Source: Blautia glucerasea
GTDB taxonomy: Bacteria > Bacillota > Clostridia > Lachnospirales > Lachnospiraceae
Direction of reading: 5' to 3'
Length of the DNA stretch: 64,000 bases
NCBI RefSeq assembly: GCF_020537505.1
Contig: NZ_JAJBMO010000017.1
Location: 1-64,000 of the forward strand
This document shows, in pieces, positions 8,745 to 16,773 of the stretch. Position 1 is the first letter of the stretch, and each line of letters starts with the position of its first letter. Position numbers and translations under genes: made by a program. Below the pieces are notes generated by a model. The model ran no database searches and was not told the DNA's origin. It saw nothing but the letters and a program-made list of their open reading frames with translations.

Positions 8745-9716
8745 ATGATGAAGAAAAAAATTATTAAGCTGTTCGCAATACTGGCGGCTGTTTTTCTGGG
8801 ATCCCTGGAGGTGGGATGGCGCTTTTTTAACATGGTGGTCTGCTGCAAAAGGGGAGAGCAGAAAAAGGAAAGAAAAAAATGGTTTGAACTGTCTCATATC
8901 AGGGAAAATCATCCCCAGAACGGTTATGCCAGAGAATATAATGAGAGTAAGGCATGGTGCTTTGGACAGAACATGCAGGACTGTTATATCAAAAGTATTG
9001 ATGGATTAAAACTGCATGCATTATATCTGCCTGCAGTAGCTGCAAAACGGATCGTCATATTAAGTCATGGATATCGTGGCAGCCGGTTTGGCACGTTGTC
9101 GTTTATGGCGAAATATCTGCATGAGCATCAGTGCGATGTCCTGTTTATCGAGCATCGCTGCTGCGGTGACAGCGAGGGAAAATATATTACTTTTGGAGCA
9201 AAGGAACAATGGGATGTGCAGCAATGGGCTGTATATATGGCTGAACGAAACAAAGAGAAGCTTCCCATTTACCTGTACGGACAGTCCATGGGTGCAGCAT
9301 CTGTGCTGATGGCATCAGGACATACTCTTCCACCTGAGGTAAAGGGCCTGATTGCGGACTGTGGTTTCCAGTCTATGGAAAGGCAGATGCGTGATATGGC
9401 AGCTAACTGGTTTCACCTGCATCATATTCCGTTGCTTCTGATGGAACTGGACTGGTTCTGTTCTCTTCTGGCTGGATTTCATATGAAAGATGCAGACACT
9501 ACAGAAGCCATGAAAAAAAATAAAAGACCGGTTCTCTTTTTCCATGGAGAGAAGGACACCTATGTGTATCCCAATAACTCTTTTCAGAATTATATGCTCT
9601 GCAGGGCAGAAAAGGAACTGGTGATCATACCGGGAGCCCGGCATCTGTGCAGTGCCTATGCAGATCCGGAACTGTATCAGCATAAGATGATGGAATTTTT
9701 TGAAAAATACGATTAA
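8745..9716 (+). CDS. Membrane-anchored alpha/beta hydrolase
   Basis: GGAGG at 8735-8739 precedes two adjacent ATGs (8745 and 8748); either can be used. The 323-aa protein has an N-terminal membrane anchor (about residues 5-25), then an alpha/beta hydrolase domain with SHGYRGSRFG, nucleophile elbow GQSMGA (Ser about 180), acid in HGEKDTYV and His in GARHLCSAY. This is the YqkD/BAAT-like group of Firmicute hydrolases with unknown physiological substrates. It is followed by a weak hairpin and then the condensation-carrier-adenylation cluster on the same strand; whether it belongs to that cluster is unclear, though a thioesterase or editing role is imaginable. Confidence 0.75.
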   Translation: MMKKKIIKLFAILAAVFLGSLEVGWRFFNMVVCCKRGEQKKERKKWFELSHIRENHPQNGYAREYNESKAWCFGQNMQDCYIKSIDGLKLHALYLPAVAAKRIVILSHGYRGSRFGTLSFMAKYLHEHQCDVLFIEHRCCGDSEGKYITFGAKEQWDVQQWAVYMAERNKEKLPIYLYGQSMGAASVLMASGHTLPPEVKGLIADCGFQSMERQMRDMAANWFHLHHIPLLLMELDWFCSLLAGFHMKDADTTEAMKKNKRPVLFFHGEKDTYVYPNNSFQNYMLCRAEKELVIIPGARHLCSAYADPELYQHKMMEFFEKYD

Positions 9717-9905
9717 ACGGAAAAAATCCTGACCGGGATTTATCAGACATAGTACATAGCAGGAAATACACCTTTGAACTGTTATGTTAAATGTATGATA
9801 AGTCTCGGTCAATTTTTTATAAAGTGTTCATTAAGTCTTCTGGGTACTGGAATTTCCTGAGAAGGTATGATATTTTTTCACCTGAAGCATACATACAATG
9901 TTTTC

Positions 9906-9934
9906 TGTCCCGGATAAAGAGGAAACCCGGGACA
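9906..9934 (+). promoter_or_regulatory. Hairpin directly before the condensation-gene ribosome site
   Basis: TGTCCCGG (9906-9913) and CCGGGACA (9927-9934) form a perfect 8-bp stem with a 13-nt loop that contains AAAGAGGAAA. It ends 2 nt before the GGAGGT at 9937-9942 used by the following gene. No T-run follows, so it is not a terminator; it could tune translation or protect the 5' end. Confidence 0.45.
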
Positions 9935-9952
9935 ATGGAGGTTATCTATTAT

Positions 9953-11341
9953 ATGAGAAATTATTATCCTTTGACGGCAGCTCAGAAAATGCATCATAAC
10001 TGGATCCTGGATTATGGTACACAGCAGGTATCTGGCGTAAGCGTTGTAGCTTCTGTACAGGCAGAACTGGATTTTGGATTATTAAAAAAATGTATCCAGA
10101 TGGAAACAGAGCGTTCCAGTTGTACCAGAGTCCGTTTTACAAAGCCGGATAAAGAGGGAAATGTAAAACAGTATATTGAAAAACAGGACCCACGTGATAT
10201 TGAACTGAAGGATCTGTCAGGAATGGAAAGTCTGGCAAAGGCAGATGAGCTGATGCAGCAGTGGGCATATGAAACATTTGATGGAAATAATATTCCAATG
10301 TGTGAATTTACTATGCTGAAGCTTCCGGAAGGATACAATGGTTTCTTTTTACATATGGATCACAGACTGATCGATTCCTGTGGACTTGTAGTTATGATCG
10401 AAGATCTTTTCCAATTATATACGCATTACAGATATGGAACAGCCTGTCCTCAGGAACTGGTAGATTTTGAAACGGTTCTGAAAAAAGACCTGGCAAAGGC
10501 GGGTAATGAAAAGCGTTTTGCAAAAGATAAAAAATTCTGGGATGACCAGCTGGATGCACTGGGTGAGCCGTTATATTCTGATATTCAGGGACCGTCTGTA
10601 TTGGAGGAAGCAAGAAAACGCCATGGAAATCCGAAGCTTCGTGCTTCGGACATTGAGATGAACGAGCTGTTTGTTGCAGTAAAGGATTATCATCTGGAAC
10701 CGTATGCGACACAGAACCTGATGGATTTCTGTATGAATCATCAGCTCTCTATGACAAATCTGCTTCTGCTTGGTATCCGTACTTATCTGTCAAAAGTAAA
10801 TAATGGACAGGAGGATATTACAATCCAGAATTTTATATCCAGACGTTCTACCCATGACGAATGGACTTCCGGAGGAAGCCGAACCATTATGTTTCCATGC
10901 AGAACAGTGATCTCACCAGAGACAGATTTTCTTTCGGCAGCTTATGAAATCCAGAATATGCAGAACCGAATTTATATGCACAGCAATTATGATCCGGCAC
11001 TTATTGTGGATGAGATGAGAAAAAGATATCATACACCGGAGCATACCAGCTATGAAAGCTGCTATCTGACTTATCAGCCAATGCCGGTGAAGGTGGAGAA
11101 TGAAATGCTTGGAACTATCCGCCAGCATGCCAAATGGTTTGCAAACGGTGCTGCAACCAAGAAAATGTATCTGACTGTATCTCATACCGAGGATGGGGGA
11201 ATGAATTTCTCCTATCATTATCAGACTGCGCATCTGGAGGAGCATGACATGGAACTGTTGTATTATTATATGATGCGTATTCTTTTTAAAGGGATTGCAG
11301 AGCCGGATATGAGCATTGGAGAGATTATGGAGCAGGTATAA
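9953..11341 (+). CDS. Free-standing condensation-domain protein
   Basis: I use ATG 9953 (462 aa) because GGAGGT lies 10 nt before it and the product then starts with the usual YPLTAAQKMHH of condensation domains; the frame is open further upstream without a site. The protein is a single NRPS-type condensation domain. The catalytic motif HHxxxDG appears as MDHRLIDSCG: the second His and the Asp are kept, the first His is Asp and the Gly is Ser. A C-terminal latch-like NFISRRSTHDEW region follows. It likely forms an amide between a carrier-bound acyl group and an amine. It is followed by a carrier protein and an AMP ligase, a minimal three-protein line. Confidence 0.8.
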   Translation: MRNYYPLTAAQKMHHNWILDYGTQQVSGVSVVASVQAELDFGLLKKCIQMETERSSCTRVRFTKPDKEGNVKQYIEKQDPRDIELKDLSGMESLAKADELMQQWAYETFDGNNIPMCEFTMLKLPEGYNGFFLHMDHRLIDSCGLVVMIEDLFQLYTHYRYGTACPQELVDFETVLKKDLAKAGNEKRFAKDKKFWDDQLDALGEPLYSDIQGPSVLEEARKRHGNPKLRASDIEMNELFVAVKDYHLEPYATQNLMDFCMNHQLSMTNLLLLGIRTYLSKVNNGQEDITIQNFISRRSTHDEWTSGGSRTIMFPCRTVISPETDFLSAAYEIQNMQNRIYMHSNYDPALIVDEMRKRYHTPEHTSYESCYLTYQPMPVKVENEMLGTIRQHAKWFANGAATKKMYLTVSHTEDGGMNFSYHYQTAHLEEHDMELLYYYMMRILFKGIAEPDMSIGEIMEQV

Positions 11342-11438
11342 AGAGTAACAGGTTCCACAAAGCTTGAAGGAGTAAGAACGGTTAAAGAGAACTTGCCAGC
11401 ATTGTTTTTATGGAAATCAAAAATCAGGAGGAAATGGA

Positions 11439-11669
11439 ATGAGTCAGGAAATGGAATTTAAAAATATTGTAGCACAGTACAGTAAAGTGAAAACGGAAGA
11501 GATGACAGGTGAAATGAGATTCCGTGAAGATCTGGGATTTACTTCCCTGGATTTTATGTCTTTTCTGGGTGAGCTTGAGGATACCTTTGATATTGAACTG
11601 GATGAAAACGAAGTGACAAAAATTACAACTCTTGAGGAGGCGCTTAAGCTTCTTGAGGAGCTTCAGTAA
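11439..11669 (+). CDS. Acyl/peptidyl carrier protein
   Basis: A 76-aa acidic protein with the carrier helix-II motif LGFTSLDFMSF; Ser36 is the expected phosphopantetheine site (TSL in place of the common DSL). A good AGGAGG lies 8 nt before ATG 11439. It sits between the condensation and adenylation genes and is their probable shared acyl tether. The sequence resembles the stand-alone carriers of small NRPS-like clusters more than the housekeeping AcpP, which has DSLD. No phosphopantetheinyl transferase is present here, so the host enzyme would load it. Confidence 0.85.
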   Translation: MSQEMEFKNIVAQYSKVKTEEMTGEMRFREDLGFTSLDFMSFLGELEDTFDIELDENEVTKITTLEEALKLLEELQ

Positions 11670-11709
11670 GAATTAACAGAGTGTCAGTTCGCAGAACAGG
11701 AGGAAAAAT

Positions 11710-13254
11710 ATGCTGATCAGGAATATATTAGAAGAAAGTGTACAGAAATTTGGCGAAGTCAAAGCGGTAAAATGGCTTAACCGAAAAGAGGTTCTGGAGA
11801 AAAGCTACAGCGAAATGATGAAAAATGTGATTTCTACCAGAAAAGGACTTCTTGCAGAAGGGTTTGCAGGAAAGCATATTGCATTAATCGGAACCAGTTC
11901 TGTAGAATGGATCGAAAGCTATCTGGGAATTATTACAGGATGCGCTACAGCGGTGCCGCTGGATGCTGCACTGCCATGTGAAGAACTGATCGACCTGATA
12001 AATCGCTCCGATTCCGAAGCACTCTTCTTAAGTCCGAAACACAGACCATATCTGGAAGCATTTCTTGCAAACTGTCCCAGGCTTCAGAAAGTATGGATGC
12101 TCCAGGAAAATGTGGAGGATCTGCCTTCAGGCGTATACAGTATCAATGAGCTGAGAGATATGGGAAAGAGCGCAGCAGAAGATGCTTCCTGTCCGAATGC
12201 AGAAGATATTGCGACTATTATCTTTACTTCCGGAACCACAGGAAAGAGCAAAGGGGTTATGCTGACACAGAATAATCTGGCATCCAACGTTGAGGCAGTT
12301 AAGATTTCAGCAGAGCCTGGAACTGCCATGCTCAGTGTACTTCCAATCCATCATGCATTCTGCCTTGTCATGGACTGGCTGAAAGGATTTTCTCAGGGGG
12401 CAACGATCTGTATCAATGACTCCCTGCTTCATATGGTCAGAAATATGAGTATTTTTAAACCAGATATCACGCTCATGGTTCCGATGATGATTGAGACAAT
12501 TTATAAGAGACTGGCGGCAGCTGGTCCGGAAATCCCGAAGGCAGTTCTTGCAGAAAAAGTATTCGGCGGAAAACTGAAAACGATTTTTACCGGCGGGGCA
12601 CATCTGGATCCGTACTATATTGACCGTTTTGCAGAATATGGCGTTCAGATACTGGAAGGATATGGCATGTCGGAATGTTCTCCTGTTATCAGTAATAACA
12701 CACCGGAAAATCATAAACCGGGTTCTATCGGAAGACCACTTGAGAATGTGGAGATAAAGTTTGAAAACGGGGAGATTCTGGTAAAGGGTACAAGTGTTAT
12801 GAAAGGGTACTATCAGATGCCGGAGGAGACAGCGGAAACACTGAAGGATGGCTGGCTGCATACAGGCGACAAGGGCTATATGGATGAAGATGGATACCTT
12901 TTTATTAACGGTCGTGTGAAAAATCTGATCATTCTCTCCAATGGGGAAAATGTATCACCGGAAGAACTTGAGAACAAGCTTGCGCTGAACCCGCTTGTTG
13001 CGGAAGTGATTGTGACAGGTGAAGAGAATGGTCTGACAGCACGCATCTATCCGGAACAGGCAGTTGTGGAGGCAAAGGCACTGGATACTGAGATGATTCG
13101 TTTACAGCTTCAGGCATTTCTGGATGAATACAATAAAAATCAGCCGACCTACCGTCGCATTACAGGTCTGGTGATCCGGAAAAATCCGTTTATACGCAGT
13201 ACAACAAAGAAAATCAGGAGACAGGATGTCCTGATTGATGAGCCACAGGCATAA
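11710..13254 (+). CDS. Adenylation enzyme / acyl-AMP ligase
   Basis: A 514-aa ANL-superfamily ligase with ATP-binding IIFTSGTTGKSKG (about residues 174-186), the GYGMSE motif (about 317-322), HTGDKGYMDEDGY, the hinge region NLIILSNGENVSPEE and a C-terminal catalytic Lys in STTKKIRR. The overall look is closer to fatty-acyl ligases than to amino-acid adenylation domains, so it probably activates a carboxylic or fatty acid and loads the upstream carrier protein. AGGAGG lies 7 nt before ATG 11710, and a strong terminator follows the stop. It is the last gene of the three-gene assembly line. Substrate prediction from the binding pocket has not been done. Confidence 0.85.
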   Translation: MLIRNILEESVQKFGEVKAVKWLNRKEVLEKSYSEMMKNVISTRKGLLAEGFAGKHIALIGTSSVEWIESYLGIITGCATAVPLDAALPCEELIDLINRSDSEALFLSPKHRPYLEAFLANCPRLQKVWMLQENVEDLPSGVYSINELRDMGKSAAEDASCPNAEDIATIIFTSGTTGKSKGVMLTQNNLASNVEAVKISAEPGTAMLSVLPIHHAFCLVMDWLKGFSQGATICINDSLLHMVRNMSIFKPDITLMVPMMIETIYKRLAAAGPEIPKAVLAEKVFGGKLKTIFTGGAHLDPYYIDRFAEYGVQILEGYGMSECSPVISNNTPENHKPGSIGRPLENVEIKFENGEILVKGTSVMKGYYQMPEETAETLKDGWLHTGDKGYMDEDGYLFINGRVKNLIILSNGENVSPEELENKLALNPLVAEVIVTGEENGLTARIYPEQAVVEAKALDTEMIRLQLQAFLDEYNKNQPTYRRITGLVIRKNPFIRSTTKKIRRQDVLIDEPQA

Positions 13255-13255
13255 G

Positions 13256-13292
13256 AAAAACCCGTCTGAGTGAATTGCTTAGACGGGTTTTT
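13256..13292 (+). terminator. Terminator of the assembly-line operon
   Basis: AAAAACCCGTCTGAG and its partner CTTAGACGGGTTTTT form a 13-15-bp stem with one G-U pair and a 7-nt loop, beginning 1 nt after the ligase stop and ending in TTTTTCTT. Confidence 0.85.
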
Positions 13293-13300
13293 CTTATGCC

Positions 13301-13361
13301 TGTTTGAAAGAGCATTCCCGCAATCTGCACGCCCCACTTTGCGGGAGTGCTTTTACAAACA
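13301..13361. repeat. Palindromic repeat family C, copy with both arms
   Basis: Left arm TGTTTGAAAGAGCATTCCCG and right arm (complement TGTTTGTAAAAGCACTCCCG) pair over about 23 bp around a loop containing CTGCACGCCCCACT. Related copies lie at 49905-49979 and, as one arm, at 47306-47350 and 4387-4410. It fills the gap between two convergent genes and could add a bidirectional terminator. Confidence 0.65.
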
Positions 13362-13363
13362 CG

Positions 13364-13942
13364 TCAGGATAAAAGCGGCAGCATGCCAGTCAGGAAAACC
13401 TGAGTCAGAATCTCTGCAATGACTTCTGGTTCAAGATTAAAATGATCCCGGGTCCATTTGTGGAGAACACCGATCGTGCTGCCGATCGCACAGGTGATCA
13501 CATAAGATATTTCCTCTTTTGTGTGTCTGACGGGTCTGGCACTGGAGGTAGTAGCGGTGACATAGTGATGAAGCATAGTCAGCATTTTTTCAAAGAGATC
13601 ATTCCCATGGGGGGTGCTCAGAAGACTGGAAAGGAAAGGATTTTCCATTGTATAGCGGCAAATTGTCAGAAAATAGGACTGACAGATATCGCGGTCATTT
13701 TCAGGATGAAATTTTTCCATTATAGAAAAAACATCCTGGATCGTCTTTTCCTCAACAGCGGATACAAGAGAGGGAATGTCTTGATAATGATTATAAAAAG
13801 TGCTTCTCGCGATACCGGCTGTCTTAGTGATATCGGATACTGTAATCTGATCAGGAGTTTTTTTCTTTAGAAGTTTAAAAAAAGCACCCAGGATGGCTTC
13901 ATCCGCTACAGAATATCTTTTGTCAGGAACTGGATTTTGCAT
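13364..13942 (-). CDS. TetR-family transcriptional regulator
   Basis: The 192-aa protein has an N-terminal TetR helix-turn-helix (DQITVSDITKTAGIARSTFY, about residues 31-50, followed by NHYQD) and an all-helical C-terminal ligand domain. GGGAGGG precedes the ATG. It faces the assembly-line operon convergently, so it may or may not control it; its own upstream region holds the AT palindrome at 13958-13971 as a candidate operator and then repeat family B. TetR proteins beside efflux or natural-product genes commonly sense the product; that link is inference here. Confidence 0.85.
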   Translation of the reverse strand: MQNPVPDKRYSVADEAILGAFFKLLKKKTPDQITVSDITKTAGIARSTFYNHYQDIPSLVSAVEEKTIQDVFSIMEKFHPENDRDICQSYFLTICRYTMENPFLSSLLSTPHGNDLFEKMLTMLHHYVTATTSSARPVRHTKEEISYVITCAIGSTIGVLHKWTRDHFNLEPEVIAEILTQVFLTGMLPLLS

Positions 13943-13957
13943 AGTCGATTCCCTCCC

Positions 13958-13971
13958 ATATTTATAAATAT
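13958..13971. promoter_or_regulatory. Candidate TetR autoregulatory operator
   Basis: ATATTTATAAATAT is a perfect 14-bp palindrome, 15 bp upstream of the tetR start and overlapping its likely -10 region. Being pure A/T it could arise by chance. Confidence 0.35.
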
Positions 13972-13981
13972 AATGATACCA

Positions 13982-14169
13982 GTGTCAAAAGGTCAAAAAG
14001 CCGTTCGTGCTTGCACGATAAGTCGTTTGAACTTGGGACATGCCAAATATGAGAAAGTAGCGATTTACGCAGTAAATCAGCGAATTTCGAATATTTGGAG
14101 GGGTGCGGGAGCAGCGTAGCTGCGGAGCAATCCGGGGTATCAAATGAGTGGCAAAAGACCTTTTGACAC
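13982..14169. repeat. Palindromic repeat family B (188 bp, multi-stem)
   Basis: Perfect 13-bp inverted ends (GTGTCAAAAGGTC at 13982-13994, GACCTTTTGACAC at 14157-14169) enclose several nested hairpins: CGTGC-TT-GCACG, CGATTTAC-GCA-GTAAATC, CCAAATAT with ATATTTGG, and GCAGC-GTA-GCTGC. It has no coding capacity. The end sequence also occurs alone at 4474-4486. It is MITE-like and would fold into a branched structure as RNA or single-stranded DNA. No clear target-site duplication is seen. Confidence 0.75.
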
Positions 14170-14265
14170 TCATATCATATAATAAAGTATAACACAAATC
14201 CAATCGTATAAGAACAAGAAAAAATAGCGAGTATAAGGTTGATAAAACAGAAGCATTCCATTATG

Positions 14266-14337
14266 ATCGTTCTAAAAAGAACGATAAAGGAGGGTGAAAT
14301 GTATTTCTGGGATAAGCATAAAACAATTACAAGCTAA
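14266..14337 (+). other. Palindrome plus 12-codon open frame with strong ribosome site
   Basis: ATCGTTCT-AAAA-AGAACGAT (14266-14285) is a perfect inverted repeat. It is directly followed by AAAGGAGGG (14286-14294) and, 4 nt later, ATG 14299 opening a 12-codon frame MYFWDKHKTITS that stops at 14337. A leader peptide, a toxin-like micropeptide or the stump of a lost gene are all possible. The rest of 14170-14453 shows nothing else. Confidence 0.4.
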
Positions 14338-14453
14338 TATGTGGATCATCGCAATGGGGCTTCAGCTTCTGTTTTAGAAGCTGTGTATTGCAAAGCGTGT
14401 AACTGTGAAAGCACATATTTTTCACCGGTTGATATGGCAATTCTGGAAAATGT

Positions 14454-15155
14454 TTATTTCTCTATTTCATAGGCAGGAAGCAATACACATGCGCAGAAGT
14501 TTTCCAATGGCTGGAAACATTTGATAATAAGTTCACGATGAATCCTGGCACTGTAAGTTTTGAGACGACAGCTTCCGCCATTCACGGCAACATCTGTATA
14601 TGCGGCAAGGAGCTTCTTATCTCCGTTGGGAAATGCCTGATAAAAAGACTGGTCAAGTATTTCCTGGACATCCATGCCTTCCAGCAGAAGCATTTCTTTA
14701 TTGCAATAGCGGAAAACGAAGTCAATTCCAGTTCCGTTTTTATTAAAAATCAGTTCGATTACACAAAAAGCGAGGGGCATATCATCTAATACAGAAAAAC
14801 GCATACGAATATTTGGTAATAAAGTCCTGGTATGATCCTGATGCAAAGATTTGTTCAGAAATTTGTGAGTGGCCGCGCCACGCTTACGTCCTTCCAGACG
14901 TATGCCATCCTTCATATGATAGGTGCAGTTCTCAATATGATCAATCTGTCCTCTGGAAACCACGGTGCCCTTATTTATGGAAATATAACCATAAGGTATA
15001 AGAATTTCATATAAATCTTTGACTGTGATAAAAGTTTTCACAACTCGTCCATCGGTCATATAAATGCAGGTCTTATTCGCCTGTCTGAGCAGATATTTGA
15101 TATTACTGATATGGATATTGTTTTTCCTTAAAAATTTCATGATCTTTTCATCCAT
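14454..15155 (-). CDS. LytTR-domain regulator with C-terminal PAS-like domain
   Basis: The 233-aa protein starts with a LytTR DNA-binding domain (about residues 15-105: IKYLLRQANKTCIYMTDGRVV, FITVKDLYEIL, GYISINKGTVVSRGQID, then the basic RKRGAATHKF). The second half (about 115-225, with FVFRYCNKEMLLLEG and YQAFPNGDKKLL) looks like a PAS/sensor fold. Such single-protein LytTR-PAS regulators occur in gut Clostridia without a partner kinase. No obvious target adjoins it; the palindrome and mini-frame at 14266-14337 lie just past its 3' end on the other strand. Confidence 0.75.
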   Translation of the reverse strand: MDEKIMKFLRKNNIHISNIKYLLRQANKTCIYMTDGRVVKTFITVKDLYEILIPYGYISINKGTVVSRGQIDHIENCTYHMKDGIRLEGRKRGAATHKFLNKSLHQDHTRTLLPNIRMRFSVLDDMPLAFCVIELIFNKNGTGIDFVFRYCNKEMLLLEGMDVQEILDQSFYQAFPNGDKKLLAAYTDVAVNGGSCRLKTYSARIHRELIIKCFQPLENFCACVLLPAYEIEK

Positions 15156-15370
15156 ATAAATATCCCTCCGGTTTTTAGTATAGGGTAGAAGATGTCAGGT
15201 TACTATATTTTCGACAGTGTTATCAGCAGATAATGGAATAAGTATACTATAAACGTAAAGATTTTACCAGTGTGATTTGTTTTGGGTAAAAAGACAGGGA
15301 TATTGGCGCTACTGGTCACGGAGTGAACAGTAACATTTTGGCATCAAATACTTCTGCAATAAGTAATTAA

Positions 15371-15412
15371 AAAGGTATCACAACCGGAAGTGAAAGGTTG
15401 CGATACCTTTTT
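15371..15412. terminator. Terminator, probably used in both directions
   Basis: AAAGGTATCACAACC (15371-15385) pairs with GGTTGCGATACCTTT (15396-15410) with one mismatch, flanked by A-run and T-run. It ends the lacI gene transcribed from the right on the minus strand. The 15156-15370 interval otherwise holds only a fragment of repeat family A (15314-15334). Confidence 0.75.
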
Positions 15413-15417
15413 TTGCG

Positions 15418-16425
15418 TCAAACTGAAAATCGTTTTACCAGATTTGCCGAAACTTCAATTTTACAGGTATGCTGCCGGGGTTCGTTTATTTGAGAGAGAA
15501 GCTCTCTGGCGGCAACCTGTCCCATATAATGACGGGGGATGCTGATACTGGTAAGTGAGGGGTCGATAATACGTCCTTCAGAGATATTGTCGAAGCCTAC
15601 AATCGCCACCTGCTCCGGCACCTTGTAGCCTCTGAGCCGCAAGGCCTTGATGGTTCCGATTGCAATCAGGTCATTGTCCGCAAAATAACAGTCTGCCAGA
15701 GTATCCCCTCTGTCAATAATTGCAAGCATATCTGCCATTGCACCATCAATGGTTGGAGAAAGCTGGTGAATGATACAGCGGGAACGGGACATTCCATTAT
15801 CATGGACAGCGTGATAAAATCCCTCCAGACGCTCTGAAAAGTTGCGGAGAGGGTAAGCAGACTGCAGGTATCCAGGCTGTTTCATTCTCCGGCTGATTAG
15901 ATAATCAGTAGCCAGATAAGCTCCCTGACGGTTATTGGGAACTACATAATTACAGTTAAGGTTTTCAAAATAGGCGTCCAGGATCACCACCGGAAAAGGA
16001 AGCTTCAGGAAAGGCCGGACCATTTCCTCCCGCATTTCAGTCCCAAACAAAATGATTCCCACACAGTCAGTAGTTCTTAAATCCCCCAGATAATGCTCCA
16101 GATTATCCCGCTTTTCATAAAATGTGATTACTTTCAGCTTATAATTATCCTTTTGCACTACGGATTCCATACCCTCCACCATAGCATCAAAAATAGGAGA
16201 ATAGGACATGATGGCATTATGGGAACGATAGCTTACCGCGTAAATGCTTCCAGCTTTATTTTTTTTTAGAGAAAGTCTGGTAAAGTCATAGCCGTATTTT
16301 TCAGCGGCTTCTATCACCATCCGGCGGGTTTCCGTACTGACTCCGGGCTTATTGTTCAGCGCCATGGAGACGGCGGTCTGTGAAAGCTTCAGTTTTTCAG
16401 CCAGTTCTTTTGCGGTAATGGACAT
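15418..16425 (-). CDS. LacI-family regulator of the glycan locus
   Basis: Start ATG 16425 is chosen because GGAGG lies 8 nt upstream and the product then begins MSITAKELAEKLKLSQTAVS, the LacI DNA-binding helix-turn-helix with hinge; 17 further upstream codons lack a site. 335 aa in total, with a periplasmic-binding-protein-like sugar domain (YFADNDLIAIGTIKAL, VAIVGFDNISEG). It is divergent from the isomerase gene at 16774, and the AT-rich inverted repeat at 16603-16629 between them is its likely operator. It should repress the downstream pentose/glycan genes until a sugar or sugar phosphate binds. Confidence 0.85.
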   Translation of the reverse strand: MSITAKELAEKLKLSQTAVSMALNNKPGVSTETRRMVIEAAEKYGYDFTRLSLKKNKAGSIYAVSYRSHNAIMSYSPIFDAMVEGMESVVQKDNYKLKVITFYEKRDNLEHYLGDLRTTDCVGIILFGTEMREEMVRPFLKLPFPVVILDAYFENLNCNYVVPNNRQGAYLATDYLISRRMKQPGYLQSAYPLRNFSERLEGFYHAVHDNGMSRSRCIIHQLSPTIDGAMADMLAIIDRGDTLADCYFADNDLIAIGTIKALRLRGYKVPEQVAIVGFDNISEGRIIDPSLTSISIPRHYMGQVAARELLSQINEPRQHTCKIEVSANLVKRFSV

Positions 16426-16602
16426 TTGCGGCACCTCCCAGAGTAATAATTGTAAAGCAAAAAGATAAAGTTTCACCTGTTTTTAGACGTAAAAGGATTT
16501 CCTGTGGAAACTGTTCATATTTCTTTAGCAGAAGTTTTTTCTGTTGTATATATTGTACTTCTTAATTGAAAAATAAACAATATATTTGTGAAGAATAAAG
16601 TG

Positions 16603-16661
16603 AAAATAAAGTCAAAAATACTTTATTTTTTATTGGAATAAAGCTAAAGGAGACCTATACT
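16603..16661 (+). promoter_or_regulatory. Promoter and candidate LacI operator of the glycan locus
   Basis: TTGGAA (16633-16638), 17 nt, TATACT (16656-16661) makes a good sigma-A promoter for the isomerase gene. Immediately upstream, AAAATAAAGT-7 nt-ACTTTATTTT (16603-16629) is a perfect 10-bp inverted repeat in a run of further AATAAAGT copies. The 112 nt between the -10 and the first gene are A-rich with no hairpin. Binding by the divergent LacI protein is inferred from position. Confidence 0.65.
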
Positions 16662-16773
16662 AGAGCTATAAAGAAAAGCAAACAGAATATCTGGGTAAGT
16701 AATAAAGAAAAATATTTTACAGCTAAGAAAAACCAAAAGAAAATAATAAATATAAACAAGGAGGAATACCAGA

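Noticed and set aside
15180..15360. Small RNA or gene between LytTR and LacI genes
   Set aside because: No start with ribosome site, no promoter-terminator pair of its own; the terminator belongs to lacI.
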